Shown: positions 55,718 to 64,000 of the stretch, piece after piece
Numbering within the stretch: the first letter of the stretch is position 1
How the letters are laid out: every line of letters starts with the position of its first letter
Assembly: GCA_033064195.1 (NCBI GenBank)
Contig: JARBJD010000068.1
Location: 231,373 to 295,372 of the forward strand
Length of the DNA: 64,000 bases
Source: Blattamonas nauphoetae
Lineage: Eukaryota; Preaxostyla; Oxymonadida
Direction of reading: 5' to 3'
The notes under the pieces: model-generated
Databases searched by the model: none
Seen by the model: only the letters and a program-made list of their open reading frames with translations
Told to the model about the DNA's origin: nothing
Position numbers and translations under genes: made by a program

Positions 55718-58700
55718 ATGGCGGCGACACTGAAATTTGTCACAGACAGCATCACGAAAATAAGAGCACTATTTCCAAACACCACCTTTGAATTCAAGGA
55801 TGAACATGGCTATGATCGAACATATAATCCAAACATTAGAAACTACCAACATCATCGTGCATATCTCCTGTCAATGCTCAAGAATCCAGATCTCCATTTT
55901 GAAGGAGAGATAAGGAATATTACCAACTATCAGATTGATGATTTTATTCACAAACTGGAAGAGCACAACAACAATGCAATGATGAATGAAGAAGACAGCA
56001 AAGCAAGAATGCAAATCATGAAAGAAAATCCAAGAGTGAACAAAGATGAACTGAAGAAGCAAGTGTTCAGAATGACGTGGAAACTGAAATCAATTGAAGA
56101 GAAGCTGATGGATCATTGGATGAAGAATCTGTTAATCATTCAGAAGAAAAATGAACAAATGGAAAAGAGAGAAGTACAGACATTTGATGGATTTGAAGAA
56201 TGCATATTACTTGCTGAACCGCGTGACAAAGCAGCATTCAATTCTTGTCTCATGAATGCACGAAGGAAGTTCAAAAAGAATGAGGTCGAGAAGGTTGAGG
56301 ATAATGGAAAACCATATCAGTTGTACTTCCACAATCACTTGAAGAACGTTGAAGAAATCACAACCTTCATTAAAGCAGTGTTCGACAAAGAGAAAGATCA
56401 TCCATTCAAGATTTGTATTGACTTTGGAAAGATCATCGAGAGAAAAGACAAAGATGAGACAACTTACAATGACTTCAGACCAGAATTGGAGAACACATCG
56501 AAGAGTTTCCCAACGGTGATCAGAAGTTCAGGAGACATCAATGAGTATTCAAAATATGCAATCAATCTAATCAAAGAATCTCAAGAGAGAACACTGATGG
56601 ATACGAAGACAATGTACATTGCATTCCACTCCATACTGGTTGCAGTCTATCGATTCCCAGTTGCAGGAAAAGCCAATGCAATTCTCACTGAACACATCAA
56701 AACGAGGAATGTTCGATACATTGATTCTGAGTACAATATCTGCTTCTTTCAAGCACTATCATTCCTCACACTTCCTGAAGTTCAAGGCAAGAAAATATCT
56801 ATCAATACGAGGAACAGTGAAGCCTACAGATTGTTCGCACAATGGATGAATCTCACTCATCTCCAATCTCGACAATTGACCCCACATCTTCAGAATTATC
56901 CTGGATTTGATATTGCATGTGACATTGAGAAAGCGATGATTCAATTCAACATCACAGTTCACATTTATGAATATGACGAAGACAAGAAGCGGTATTTCCT
57001 CAGTCAATCGTACATCAACGAGAATGATGATGCACTTGTTCTTCCAATTCTGATGATTCCACTGACGGCAACTCTCGTCCATGTGATGTTTATTGTTGAC
57101 CCTGAGAAAATCACTGGATACAAGCTCTGTCCGTATTGTCAGTCTAGAGGATTCCAAGTGAAGAATAAAAACTACAGCAGAGATTTTGAGAAGCATCTCA
57201 GAGAGTGCAAAGAACTTGATGGAAAACATGTGAAGAAGATCTCACTTGACAAGACACCAAGACCATACGTTCCACATATTCTCAACAATCGAACATTTGA
57301 ATTTCTGATGGCACACAAGAGACAAGACGAATTCAAACCAACACAATACTACATCACTTACGATTTTGAAACAATGGAAGATCTCATTCTTGACAATTTG
57401 TTCTCTGATGATAATACTCAATTGATCTCACATCTAAAACCCTTGTCAGTTGCATCAGCAATCAAAACAAAATCAGGAGTGAAGTCAATCTACTTTGATC
57501 TTCGAGATGGAAAGGACTTTGTGAAGCAATGGATCAGAGAACTCTTCAAATATGCTGAGACAGTTCGAGAGAACAACCTCTATGAGGATCCAGAAATACC
57601 ATCACAGAATGAAGTCAGTGTGATTGGATTCAACAGTTCCAGATTCGACATCAATCTCATCTTTCGTGATCTCGTTGACAAGGATTGGAAAGTGGTGAGC
57701 TTCCTTGGATCAACAACAAAGTACAAACAAGTGTTGATCAGACACGAGAAAACACAACAGGTTCTTCGATTCATTGACATGATGTCGTACACAGGACCAA
57801 TGACTTTGGATAATGCAGTGAAGGCTTTTGGAGGAAACACCACACTCCAGAAATCATTCTTTGCATACGAGTCATTTGATTCATCAGACTACGATTCAGT
57901 GCTGAGTAAACAAGAACCATTCTCCAAATATGAATTCTATTCCAGTCTGAACAACAGTGAAATGTCTGACAGTGATTACCAATTGTACCTTGATGATTGG
58001 CATACACAAGGATTCAAGAACAGATGGGACTACCTGAAGTTCTACAACATAAGAGACGTTGAATGTATGATTGCACCACTTGAGAATCTCATTGATCTGA
58101 ACTTCCAATACAAGGTGGACATGTTGCACAATCTCTCACTGTCAGCAAATGCTTCTGCAATCAAATATGCGTGTGCCTACAAAGACTTCGATATTGATGA
58201 TGATTTCAATGGAGTGGATCAATCTGGTGAAATAAAAATCACTAAGCAATACTGGAAGTACAAGGTTGCATCGTACATTTATCAAGACCAGAAAGCTCAT
58301 CGCTGCACTGACAAAAATGTCACTGAAGCAGATTATGATTGGTTTGTTCAACAGTGCAAGAGAGTGTGCTACATCTGCAAATGTCACTTCTCACAAGCAG
58401 TTCGACCAACACTGGATAGAATCGACAATTCGAAAGGACATTCAAAAGAGAACGTCAAGATCTGCTGCGATTACTGCAACACCTACAAGTCAGACAAAGA
58501 TGAACATCTCACAAGATTGAGAATTCAACTGAAGAAGTACTGCATCTGGAAATCACTACCAATGACTCTGACACACGAGCAAACATATCACAAACTCAGA
58601 GCAGCTGTGACTGGTGGATTATCGAATGTTCAACATCGATAGAACATTAAAGACGTGACACCAATCAATCACTTCAAATATGAAGATGGAAAAGTTGTCT

Positions 58701-60088
58701 CCACTGATACAGAACATAAAATGACTCACGTCTGTGGTGTTGACTTTAATTCCCTCTATCCAAGTGCTTTCTCATCAATCAAGAACAAGAACAATCCATA
58801 CACGAATCACAGAATGTACATGCCAGGACGATGCTTATTCACCGCAACAGGAGATAAAGAATGCCGTAAGATTATCGAAGACAAAAATCAGAAGACATTG
58901 TTCGTTGCAGAACTGAAAGGACACATCGATGAAAAGTACATTAATGATTTCATAAATTTCCCACCAATCTTCAGAAACATCATTGTCAATACGACAGAAG
59001 AAAACATTGGAGAGAAGACTTATTCGTTGATGAAGAAACATGGATTGAAGACTGATGATAAGCAAAGAAAACTCACTCAACTCTTGAGTACACACGATCA
59101 GTATATGTTCTTCTCAACATACTATCTGTGGTTCCTCATCGACTACTGTCACTTCATTGTAGACGATATTAAGACTGTGATGGTGTTCTCCAGACATGCT
59201 GGATTCGAACCATTTGTAACCTCATTCATGAATGATCGAATAGAAGCAATGAAGGTTGGAAACAAAGGAAAAGAACAGTTCTGTAAGACCAACTTGAATG
59301 GGAGTTACGGATATGATGGAATGAACACTGAGAAATACAACTCAATCACAATCTGCAATGAGAAGAGAACATACCTGAAGCAAATGATGAAAGGATTTGT
59401 AGCGACAAGAGAGATCAATGAGGACAACTACATCGTGATCGAAGACAGAGAGAAAGCATCGTGCAAGACATGTCTGCAAGAAGCAGTATTCACACTCGAC
59501 AATGCGAAGTTCTGGTATCTGAATTTCATCTACAATTTCATGTACAAATGCCTAGACATGAAGAAGATTCACTTCTGTGAAGGAGACACTGACTCTGCAT
59601 ATTGGGCAATTGGTGGAGATCCGAATGCTGGAATTCATCAACAATTTGAACACGTGATTGCTGACAAGGAATTCTATGATGCTCACAAATATGAATGGTT
59701 TCCCAACCCTGAAAAAGGAGTTGATGATGAGAAGAAACTGTTAGGACTAGCAATTGAAAAGGAAGGTGAACAGATGATCTGTCTAGCTCCAAAGTGTTAC
59801 TCTCTCGATGAGAAATGCAAGATCAAGGGAGTGTCTCTAAAGAAAACAAATATCACAAGTGACGATTATATGAAGTGCCTGAATGGAGAGAAAACAGTGA
59901 CCACAACATTGAACTTTCAGACGAGAAGAATCATCAGCGATGAGGACACCAATGGATTTGAGATAGCGAAAATACAACAGCAGAAACTCAGTCTCAGTGG
60001 AATTCATCTGAAAGCAATCGTACTTGAAAATGAATCATGTCCTCCATTCATTCATGGACTGAAAGCAACTGATTATATTATAGAATAA
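55718..60088 (+). CDS. Protein-primed family B DNA polymerase with in-frame TAG
   Basis: 1457 codons from ATG 55718, with TAG at codon 975 (58640-58642). The same frame reads on to TAA at 60086. N-terminal region: NICFFQALSF near residue 342 and a Cys/His cluster CPYC...HLREC near 470. Exonuclease motifs: TYDFETME (about 548), GFNSSRFDINL (about 640), YNIRDVECM (about 778). An HNH/endonuclease-VII-like zinc module follows (CYIC, TLDRIDNSKGH, CCDYCN; 884-920). After the TAG come palm motifs DFNSLYPS (about 1009), KTNLNGSYGY (about 1190) and GDTDS (about 1290). No ATG precedes motif A closely enough to give a complete separate palm protein: the first is MTHVCGVDFN, six residues before it. So the gene is nonsense-mutated or depends on readthrough. 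Role: replication of the Polinton from protein-primed ends. Confidence 0.9.
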
Positions 60089-60111
60089 ACACAAACTTTA
60101 TTTTTGAATAA

Positions 60112-62034
60112 ATGAACACACGACAGATTAATGCTTTCGTGAATAGACTTCTTCGGTGCACACAGCATTCCAAAAACGAAATAGTCGAAAAGAAATGGAC
60201 TTTAACGAACGTTTTACCTGTCTATCATGGCGCTGATTCTAATGGACCATTTGATGGAAATGATGAAACATACTTCGAGGATTGGTTCAATGGAGGTTTA
60301 TCTCCTGAATTATCACTACCTGATGGAAGAAGAGTAGTTCAACAATTTGTTAGCAACTTCCTAGGAGTTCGTATTCGGGATAGCACTGCTAAACTTGCAT
60401 TCGAAGCATATCAATTTTATCATCACGAGGTGAATCAGGGAGTGAATTCTTCACCACGGATTCGAAGGCCTGCAGAGGCAAGACCAATACCAATTCCAGT
60501 GCAAAGACCAATAGCAATTCAATCACCTGAAGACCTAGTTCTTCCTGGACAGATGAGAAACTTGAAATCAATGGGGTTTGAATATGAATATCCAATGAAG
60601 GAGAGGAGATTTGAAGAGGAGGAGGATGATGTCACTATTCCCAATCCACCAATGTCAATCAGAACAACTGCGTCCAAACACCCTGTGAGAGAGATCAGAC
60701 ACTACGAACCGACGACACAGCAAGTGCTCAAAAAGTTGGAACATATGATAGGATTGTTTGATCATCAACAGAGAAATGACTCAGAAGATGAACAGATCAA
60801 AGCTGAGAACTCAATCATGAATAATCAAAAGCAGATGGAACACTTTATTACCTCACACATTCTGGATGCAAATAAAATGAACAGAGACACATTTGTTCGA
60901 GCCTCGATAAACAGAAAGATTGCGAACGAAGATCTTGACTTCATTCTGACTCACACAAAACAAATCCCATTCGGAGGAAGATCATTTCAGGATTGGTATG
61001 AGGAATTTGATCACAGATGGAGTGTTGCACATCCGAGGAAGATTCAGAGAGAAAAAGGAAGTGACAGAATGAGAATTGATCCACCAACGATGCCTAAAAC
61101 AACAGAGAAAATTGTGTATCCATTTCGATCAAAAATGCAATTCATGTCGAAAGCAATTACAGGTGATCCACAGAAGACTTCAGATAGAAAGGTTCCACAG
61201 AATTGTGATCGACCATACTTCTCTCCCAAGTTCGGATCATGGGAAATTGATCTCGTTTTCATTCAATCACCAACGTCGAAAACAGTGTTGCAGATATACC
61301 TCTTCGCAATTAACATCAACACCAAATACCTGGTTGTCATTCCTGTTCTGGATAAATCATGGAGCAAAGTCAAGACTGCAATCAATGACCTGATTAATTA
61401 TCGTGGCGTTCACGTGAACAACATTCGAGGTGATGGTGAAGCAGCATGGACAAGTGGAGAAGCATCAGAGTTTTTCAAGGATCAGAATGTCAGCACATAT
61501 TTCACAAGTTCACCATTCACAAATCACAATCGAATTGTCGATCGAGTGATCAGAACAATCAGAGATGGATTCCAAGACAATGCAACACAAATGGCAAATC
61601 ATTCACTGATGAATCAGATGGTTGAATACTACAACATGACTCCTCATCGAGCGTACTGGAACAAATTCACACCAGAGCAAGCTCAAAACAATAGAGAAAT
61701 CGAAGCACTGTACATCTCCAGTTGTGAAGAACAATTAAAGAACATCCAAAAGCAACAGACAACACAGATGTTATGGAAATACAAACCAGGAAACATTCTG
61801 TTGATCCACCTTGATCTGGACAAGACTGTTGCCAAGTTTCAGAAGAAGCGTAGACAGTTTCAATTCGTGGGGAAATTCATCGAATACAAACACGGTAATG
61901 TCGTAGCTACTCTACTGAATGGACTCACATGTTTGTCAAAAGTGGTGTACGTTCCAATCCAACACACCAAGTTCCATGCAGACTCTATTGACGACTTAAC
62001 TCCAGAGTTCATTGCTGACTTTAATTTGGCGTAG
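60112..62034 (+). CDS. Retroviral-type (DDE) integrase of the Polinton
   Basis: 640 residues from ATG 60112, 23 bp after the polymerase stop, preceded by the AT-rich motif ACTTTATTTTTGAATAA. The catalytic core has WEIDLVFIQS (first Asp, about residue 379), IRGDGEAAW (second Asp, about 441) and, exactly 35 residues later, HNRIVDRVIRTIRDG. The third acidic residue is therefore Asp where Glu is usual. The N-terminal 350 residues are charged and helical with no zinc motif that I can see. The C-terminus (QFVGKFIEYKHGNVVATLL) is SH3/chromo-like. Expected to integrate the element with a short target duplication. Ends TAG. The gene looks intact. Confidence 0.88.
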   Translation: MNTRQINAFVNRLLRCTQHSKNEIVEKKWTLTNVLPVYHGADSNGPFDGNDETYFEDWFNGGLSPELSLPDGRRVVQQFVSNFLGVRIRDSTAKLAFEAYQFYHHEVNQGVNSSPRIRRPAEARPIPIPVQRPIAIQSPEDLVLPGQMRNLKSMGFEYEYPMKERRFEEEEDDVTIPNPPMSIRTTASKHPVREIRHYEPTTQQVLKKLEHMIGLFDHQQRNDSEDEQIKAENSIMNNQKQMEHFITSHILDANKMNRDTFVRASINRKIANEDLDFILTHTKQIPFGGRSFQDWYEEFDHRWSVAHPRKIQREKGSDRMRIDPPTMPKTTEKIVYPFRSKMQFMSKAITGDPQKTSDRKVPQNCDRPYFSPKFGSWEIDLVFIQSPTSKTVLQIYLFAININTKYLVVIPVLDKSWSKVKTAINDLINYRGVHVNNIRGDGEAAWTSGEASEFFKDQNVSTYFTSSPFTNHNRIVDRVIRTIRDGFQDNATQMANHSLMNQMVEYYNMTPHRAYWNKFTPEQAQNNREIEALYISSCEEQLKNIQKQQTTQMLWKYKPGNILLIHLDLDKTVAKFQKKRRQFQFVGKFIEYKHGNVVATLLNGLTCLSKVVYVPIQHTKFHADSIDDLTPEFIADFNLA

Positions 62035-62100
62035 TGCGATCTTCGATCTGAGAACTTTGTTCGTTTTCAATAATGTTTCGAATATTTTTATTTCACTTAA

Positions 62101-62427
62101 ATGACATCACTGAAAATATTAGAACCGTTTGATCCTGAACAGAAAGAGTTCACAAACATCCACGACTTTCAGAGATACTTGGAGAAGAATAAAAAAGAAC
62201 TAAATGAGTACACAACACAGAAACTGAATAGGATGATTCAAATCGATGGATACAGAATCACAAAAATAAGAGGTGAGATTGCACTGAGGAAACGATATGT
62301 TGATGCTTCCACTCCTCCCAATTCACTCTCGATTGATCAAAGATTATTAGACATTGAAGAATCAATTCGAGCGCTGACTGACTCAATTGGAAACCTTATT
62401 CAAGAACTAACGGACCCTTCTGATTAA
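62101..62427 (+). CDS. Small helical Polinton protein
   Basis: 108 residues from ATG 62101, immediately after an AT-rich promoter-like run (ATATTTTTATTTCACTTAA). Charged and largely helical: FQRYLEKNKKELNEYTTQKL, then ITKIRGEIALRKRY, and a C-terminal coiled-coil segment IEESIRALTDSIGNLIQELT. No recognised domain. Its last 21 bases overlap tail-to-tail with the ATPase gene on the other strand. Possibly a structural or DNA-binding accessory protein; this is a guess. Confidence 0.65.
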   Translation: MTSLKILEPFDPEQKEFTNIHDFQRYLEKNKKELNEYTTQKLNRMIQIDGYRITKIRGEIALRKRYVDASTPPNSLSIDQRLLDIEESIRALTDSIGNLIQELTDPSD

Positions 62428-63288
62428 CCCATCTTTGTTGATCTCATTCAGTGCAACTCCATCAGTATTGTATCGAAGAATGACTGCTTCACATTTTTGT
62501 TTTCGTTGGTAGACATTCCAGAATTGTTGAATGTCAATTGGTGAGTTCAACTGAGGATAGACTCGACTGATTCGTTCTTTATTGAAGCCTCCAAAGATCC
62601 ACATTGAATCAATGTTTGACTTCATGTCTGCTGACAAACTGAAGAGTTCATGCATCGTCAGAAAGAATGTGAATTTCGGTTGTCGATTCTCCAGTAATAG
62701 GTCCATCATTGTCATTCTATTTTTGGATGATCTACGTTCACCTAGGATTCTGCGACAGTCATCTAGGAGAATAATTGTTTGGAGATTCTTAACTGAGAAA
62801 TCATCAATGTACAGAGCATCAAAGAGATTCTCTCGACACTCATCAGTGATTCTGTTCTGCCATTGATTGTCAATAATCTCTTCATACGCAGCTTTCGATT
62901 CAGAGAGTTCCAACAGAAACGGAAGGGCATCATCGTATTTAACTTTCACATAAGGAACGTTCAGTATTGGTTTGAATTTATCAATGGTTGGATCAATGTT
63001 CTTATCAGTAACGAAGACGAACAAGTGAAACAGTTCATTTCTGACTTGAACATTTTGGAGTTTGGCAACTTCTCGAAGAGCATTAAATGTTTTCCCACTT
63101 CCTCTGTTTCCAACGAGGACATTCACACTATTGCGATTGAAATTCAAGTCTGGATGTATTTGTGATTGGACTTCATGAGAAACATTCCTACTTGAAGCTT
63201 CACTCAGTTTTGCATTCACATATGCTGTTAGAGACAAGGGTTCCGCCCTCCGCGAAACCTCTGGTTTAGCCATATTCGATTTGTTCAT
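62407..63288 (-). CDS. FtsK/HerA-like DNA-packaging ATPase of the Polinton
   Basis: 293 residues from ATG 63288-63286 to TAG. Walker A is GNRGSGKT at residues 60-67 after a beta strand (SVNVLV). Walker B is TIILLDDCRRIL at about 172, followed by LLENRQPKFTFFLTMHEL, the usual strand and sensor region of A32/FtsK-type packaging ATPases. Length fits the Polinton/adintovirus ATPase family. It is the only Polinton gene here on the minus strand and is divergent from the ORF at 63342, with 53 bp between starts. Expected role: pumping the genome into capsids. No breaks seen. Confidence 0.88.
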   Translation of the reverse strand: MNKSNMAKPEVSRRAEPLSLTAYVNAKLSEASSRNVSHEVQSQIHPDLNFNRNSVNVLVGNRGSGKTFNALREVAKLQNVQVRNELFHLFVFVTDKNIDPTIDKFKPILNVPYVKVKYDDALPFLLELSESKAAYEEIIDNQWQNRITDECRENLFDALYIDDFSVKNLQTIILLDDCRRILGERRSSKNRMTMMDLLLENRQPKFTFFLTMHELFSLSADMKSNIDSMWIFGGFNKERISRVYPQLNSPIDIQQFWNVYQRKQKCEAVILRYNTDGVALNEINKDGLIRRVR

Positions 63289-63341
63289 TTGTGATTTAAC
63301 TCTAATTAAAATATAGTTTTGATTTTTTTATTTTGTATGAA

Positions 63342-63866
63342 ATGTCAATGATACCACAGATTGTGTACAACCAACCAACAAGAAAAACAAGAGAGAAGAA
63401 ACCAAAAATGAGATACGCAGCAGAAACTCAAGCAGCGATGAAAAGAATCTATGCTGACGATGATATTCAAACCAGATGGAACGATGCCCTCAGTAGTTAT
63501 CCATCAGCGCTTGAGTACATCAAGAGAACTGGACAGAATTGGACTGTTCTAATGGAACAACATGGAAAAATCCCAGATGTGATGGTCTACGATAATGAGA
63601 CGAAAGATTTGATTGCAGTCAATGGAGCCATGCTCGCACCATACAACAGTAGACCGGTCAAAGAGACATACTACGCAATGAATCCAACACCAGACAAGCG
63701 AAAACAGACATCATATACAGCATTTAATCGCCAATTCGGAAGGAGAATCAAAGCTTCACACTCTAATTTCCTCAAGAATGGATCATACGATCTACCATCC
63801 AGTTTTCGAGACATCAGCTATGGAGACATGCAAGCACAAAGATCACAACAACCTTATGCACAATGA
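63342..63866 (+). CDS. Polinton ORF of unknown function, 174 residues
   Basis: The start is taken at ATG 63342 (MSMIPQIVYNQPTRKTREKK), which follows an AT-rich promoter-like run. The frame is open slightly upstream without ATG. Very basic N-terminus, then a folded-looking middle (IYADDDIQTRWNDALSSYPS; GKIPDVMVYDNETKDLIAVN) and a C-terminal segment YTAFNRQFGRRIKASHSNFL. No recognised domain. The position next to the packaging ATPase suggests a virion-related protein, but no capsid fold can be claimed from the sequence. Confidence 0.65.
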   Translation: MSMIPQIVYNQPTRKTREKKPKMRYAAETQAAMKRIYADDDIQTRWNDALSSYPSALEYIKRTGQNWTVLMEQHGKIPDVMVYDNETKDLIAVNGAMLAPYNSRPVKETYYAMNPTPDKRKQTSYTAFNRQFGRRIKASHSNFLKNGSYDLPSSFRDISYGDMQAQRSQQPYAQ

Positions 63867-63952
63867 AGAAAGCTGTTGGTGACTTCATGACAAATGAATT
63901 GGGAATAACTCGTGCTAGTCGAGATAATCCAGCAGATACTGGGAAAGAGTAA
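63863..63952 (+). CDS. Possible 29-residue ORF overlapping the preceding stop
   Basis: ATG at 63863 overlaps the TGA of the previous ORF (ATGA). The frame reads MKKAVGDFMTNELGITRASR and ends at TAA, followed at once by TAG. Such overlaps are rare in nuclear genes. It may be a short real peptide, or the remnant of a longer gene. Confidence 0.3.
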   Translation: MKKAVGDFMTNELGITRASRDNPADTGKE

Positions 63953-64000
63953 TAGACAATATGGTGTTCAATTCAATTCAATCATAAGCATTCACAAATG

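Larger units (their letters stand above)
49886..64000. mobile_element. Polinton/Maverick, left part (right end outside window)
   Basis: The region carries the defining Polinton set: protein-primed family B DNA polymerase (55718-60088), retroviral-type integrase (60112-62034) and FtsK/HerA-like packaging ATPase (62407-63288, opposite strand). The left boundary is inferred where similarity between 48.7-49.88 kb and its paralog at 18.6-19.2 kb ends, at AGTAGTATAG near 49886; Polinton ends usually begin AG. The first 5 kb have no credible gene and probably include the terminal inverted repeat, which cannot be confirmed without the right end. Capsid and maturation-protease genes are not in the window. 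Known biology: such elements self-replicate with their own polymerase, integrate with 6-bp duplications, and may form virions. Confidence 0.8.

Noticed and set aside
8807-58642. Reassigned stop codons as explanation for in-frame TAA, TGA and TAG
   Set aside because: All three codons terminate intact frames here (TAA at 5842 and 60088, TAG at 62034, TGA at 11565), so no single codon is consistently sense.

Overview
The window is nuclear DNA of a protist whose genome is gene-dense, rich in introns and heavily loaded with transposons. Very short GT-AG introns (about 37-60 nt, T-rich, ending in cag), large families of ARM-like and beta-helix proteins, NEK-like kinases and a Polinton/Maverick fit an oxymonad (Metamonada, Preaxostyla; Blattamonas is the closest match in style). 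That placement is inference. TAA, TAG and TGA all end intact reading frames, so the standard code is used. No tRNA, rRNA or CRISPR array was seen.

Layout. 1-2844 (-): a secreted parallel beta-helix protein running off the left edge. 3.05-11.6 kb (+): two ARM-like genes, the second with an in-frame stop and two exonic transposons. 11.8-17.4 kb (-): two paralogous ARM-like genes; the first is split by a 1.0-kb element. 17.5-20.6 kb: a 3.1-kb element with 10-bp target duplications. 20.5-22.4 kb (-): a kinase gene ruined by insertions. 22.4-24.1 kb: a long-inverted-repeat element nested in another element. 24.4-27.1 kb (-): a decayed coiled-coil gene. 27.8-29.2 kb: a second long-inverted-repeat element. 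29.3-31.0 kb (+): a decayed VWA gene. 32.1-36.1 kb (-): a beta-helix pseudogene with three insertions. 36.5-45.3 kb: three more ARM-like genes. 45.5-48.2 kb (+): an apparently intact kinase with coiled coil and Ser/Pro-rich tail. 48.6-49.9 kb: a paralog of the sequence carried inside the 3.1-kb element.

From about 49.89 kb to the right edge lies the left part of a Polinton/Maverick. It has a non-coding end with a periodic module array, a small two-repeat protein, protein-primed family B DNA polymerase, retroviral-type integrase, a small helical protein, a FtsK/HerA-like packaging ATPase on the other strand, and two further ORFs. Capsid and protease genes and the right end lie outside the window. 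The polymerase has an in-frame TAG between its exonuclease/HNH half and its palm. A 2.3-kb transposon sits between the promoter-like motif and the first ORF.

The main theme is precise target-site duplications. At least eleven elements in four or more groups can be mapped to the base, and in several cases mental removal of the element plus one duplication restores a host reading frame. This allows a relative history of insertion and decay to be read from one window.
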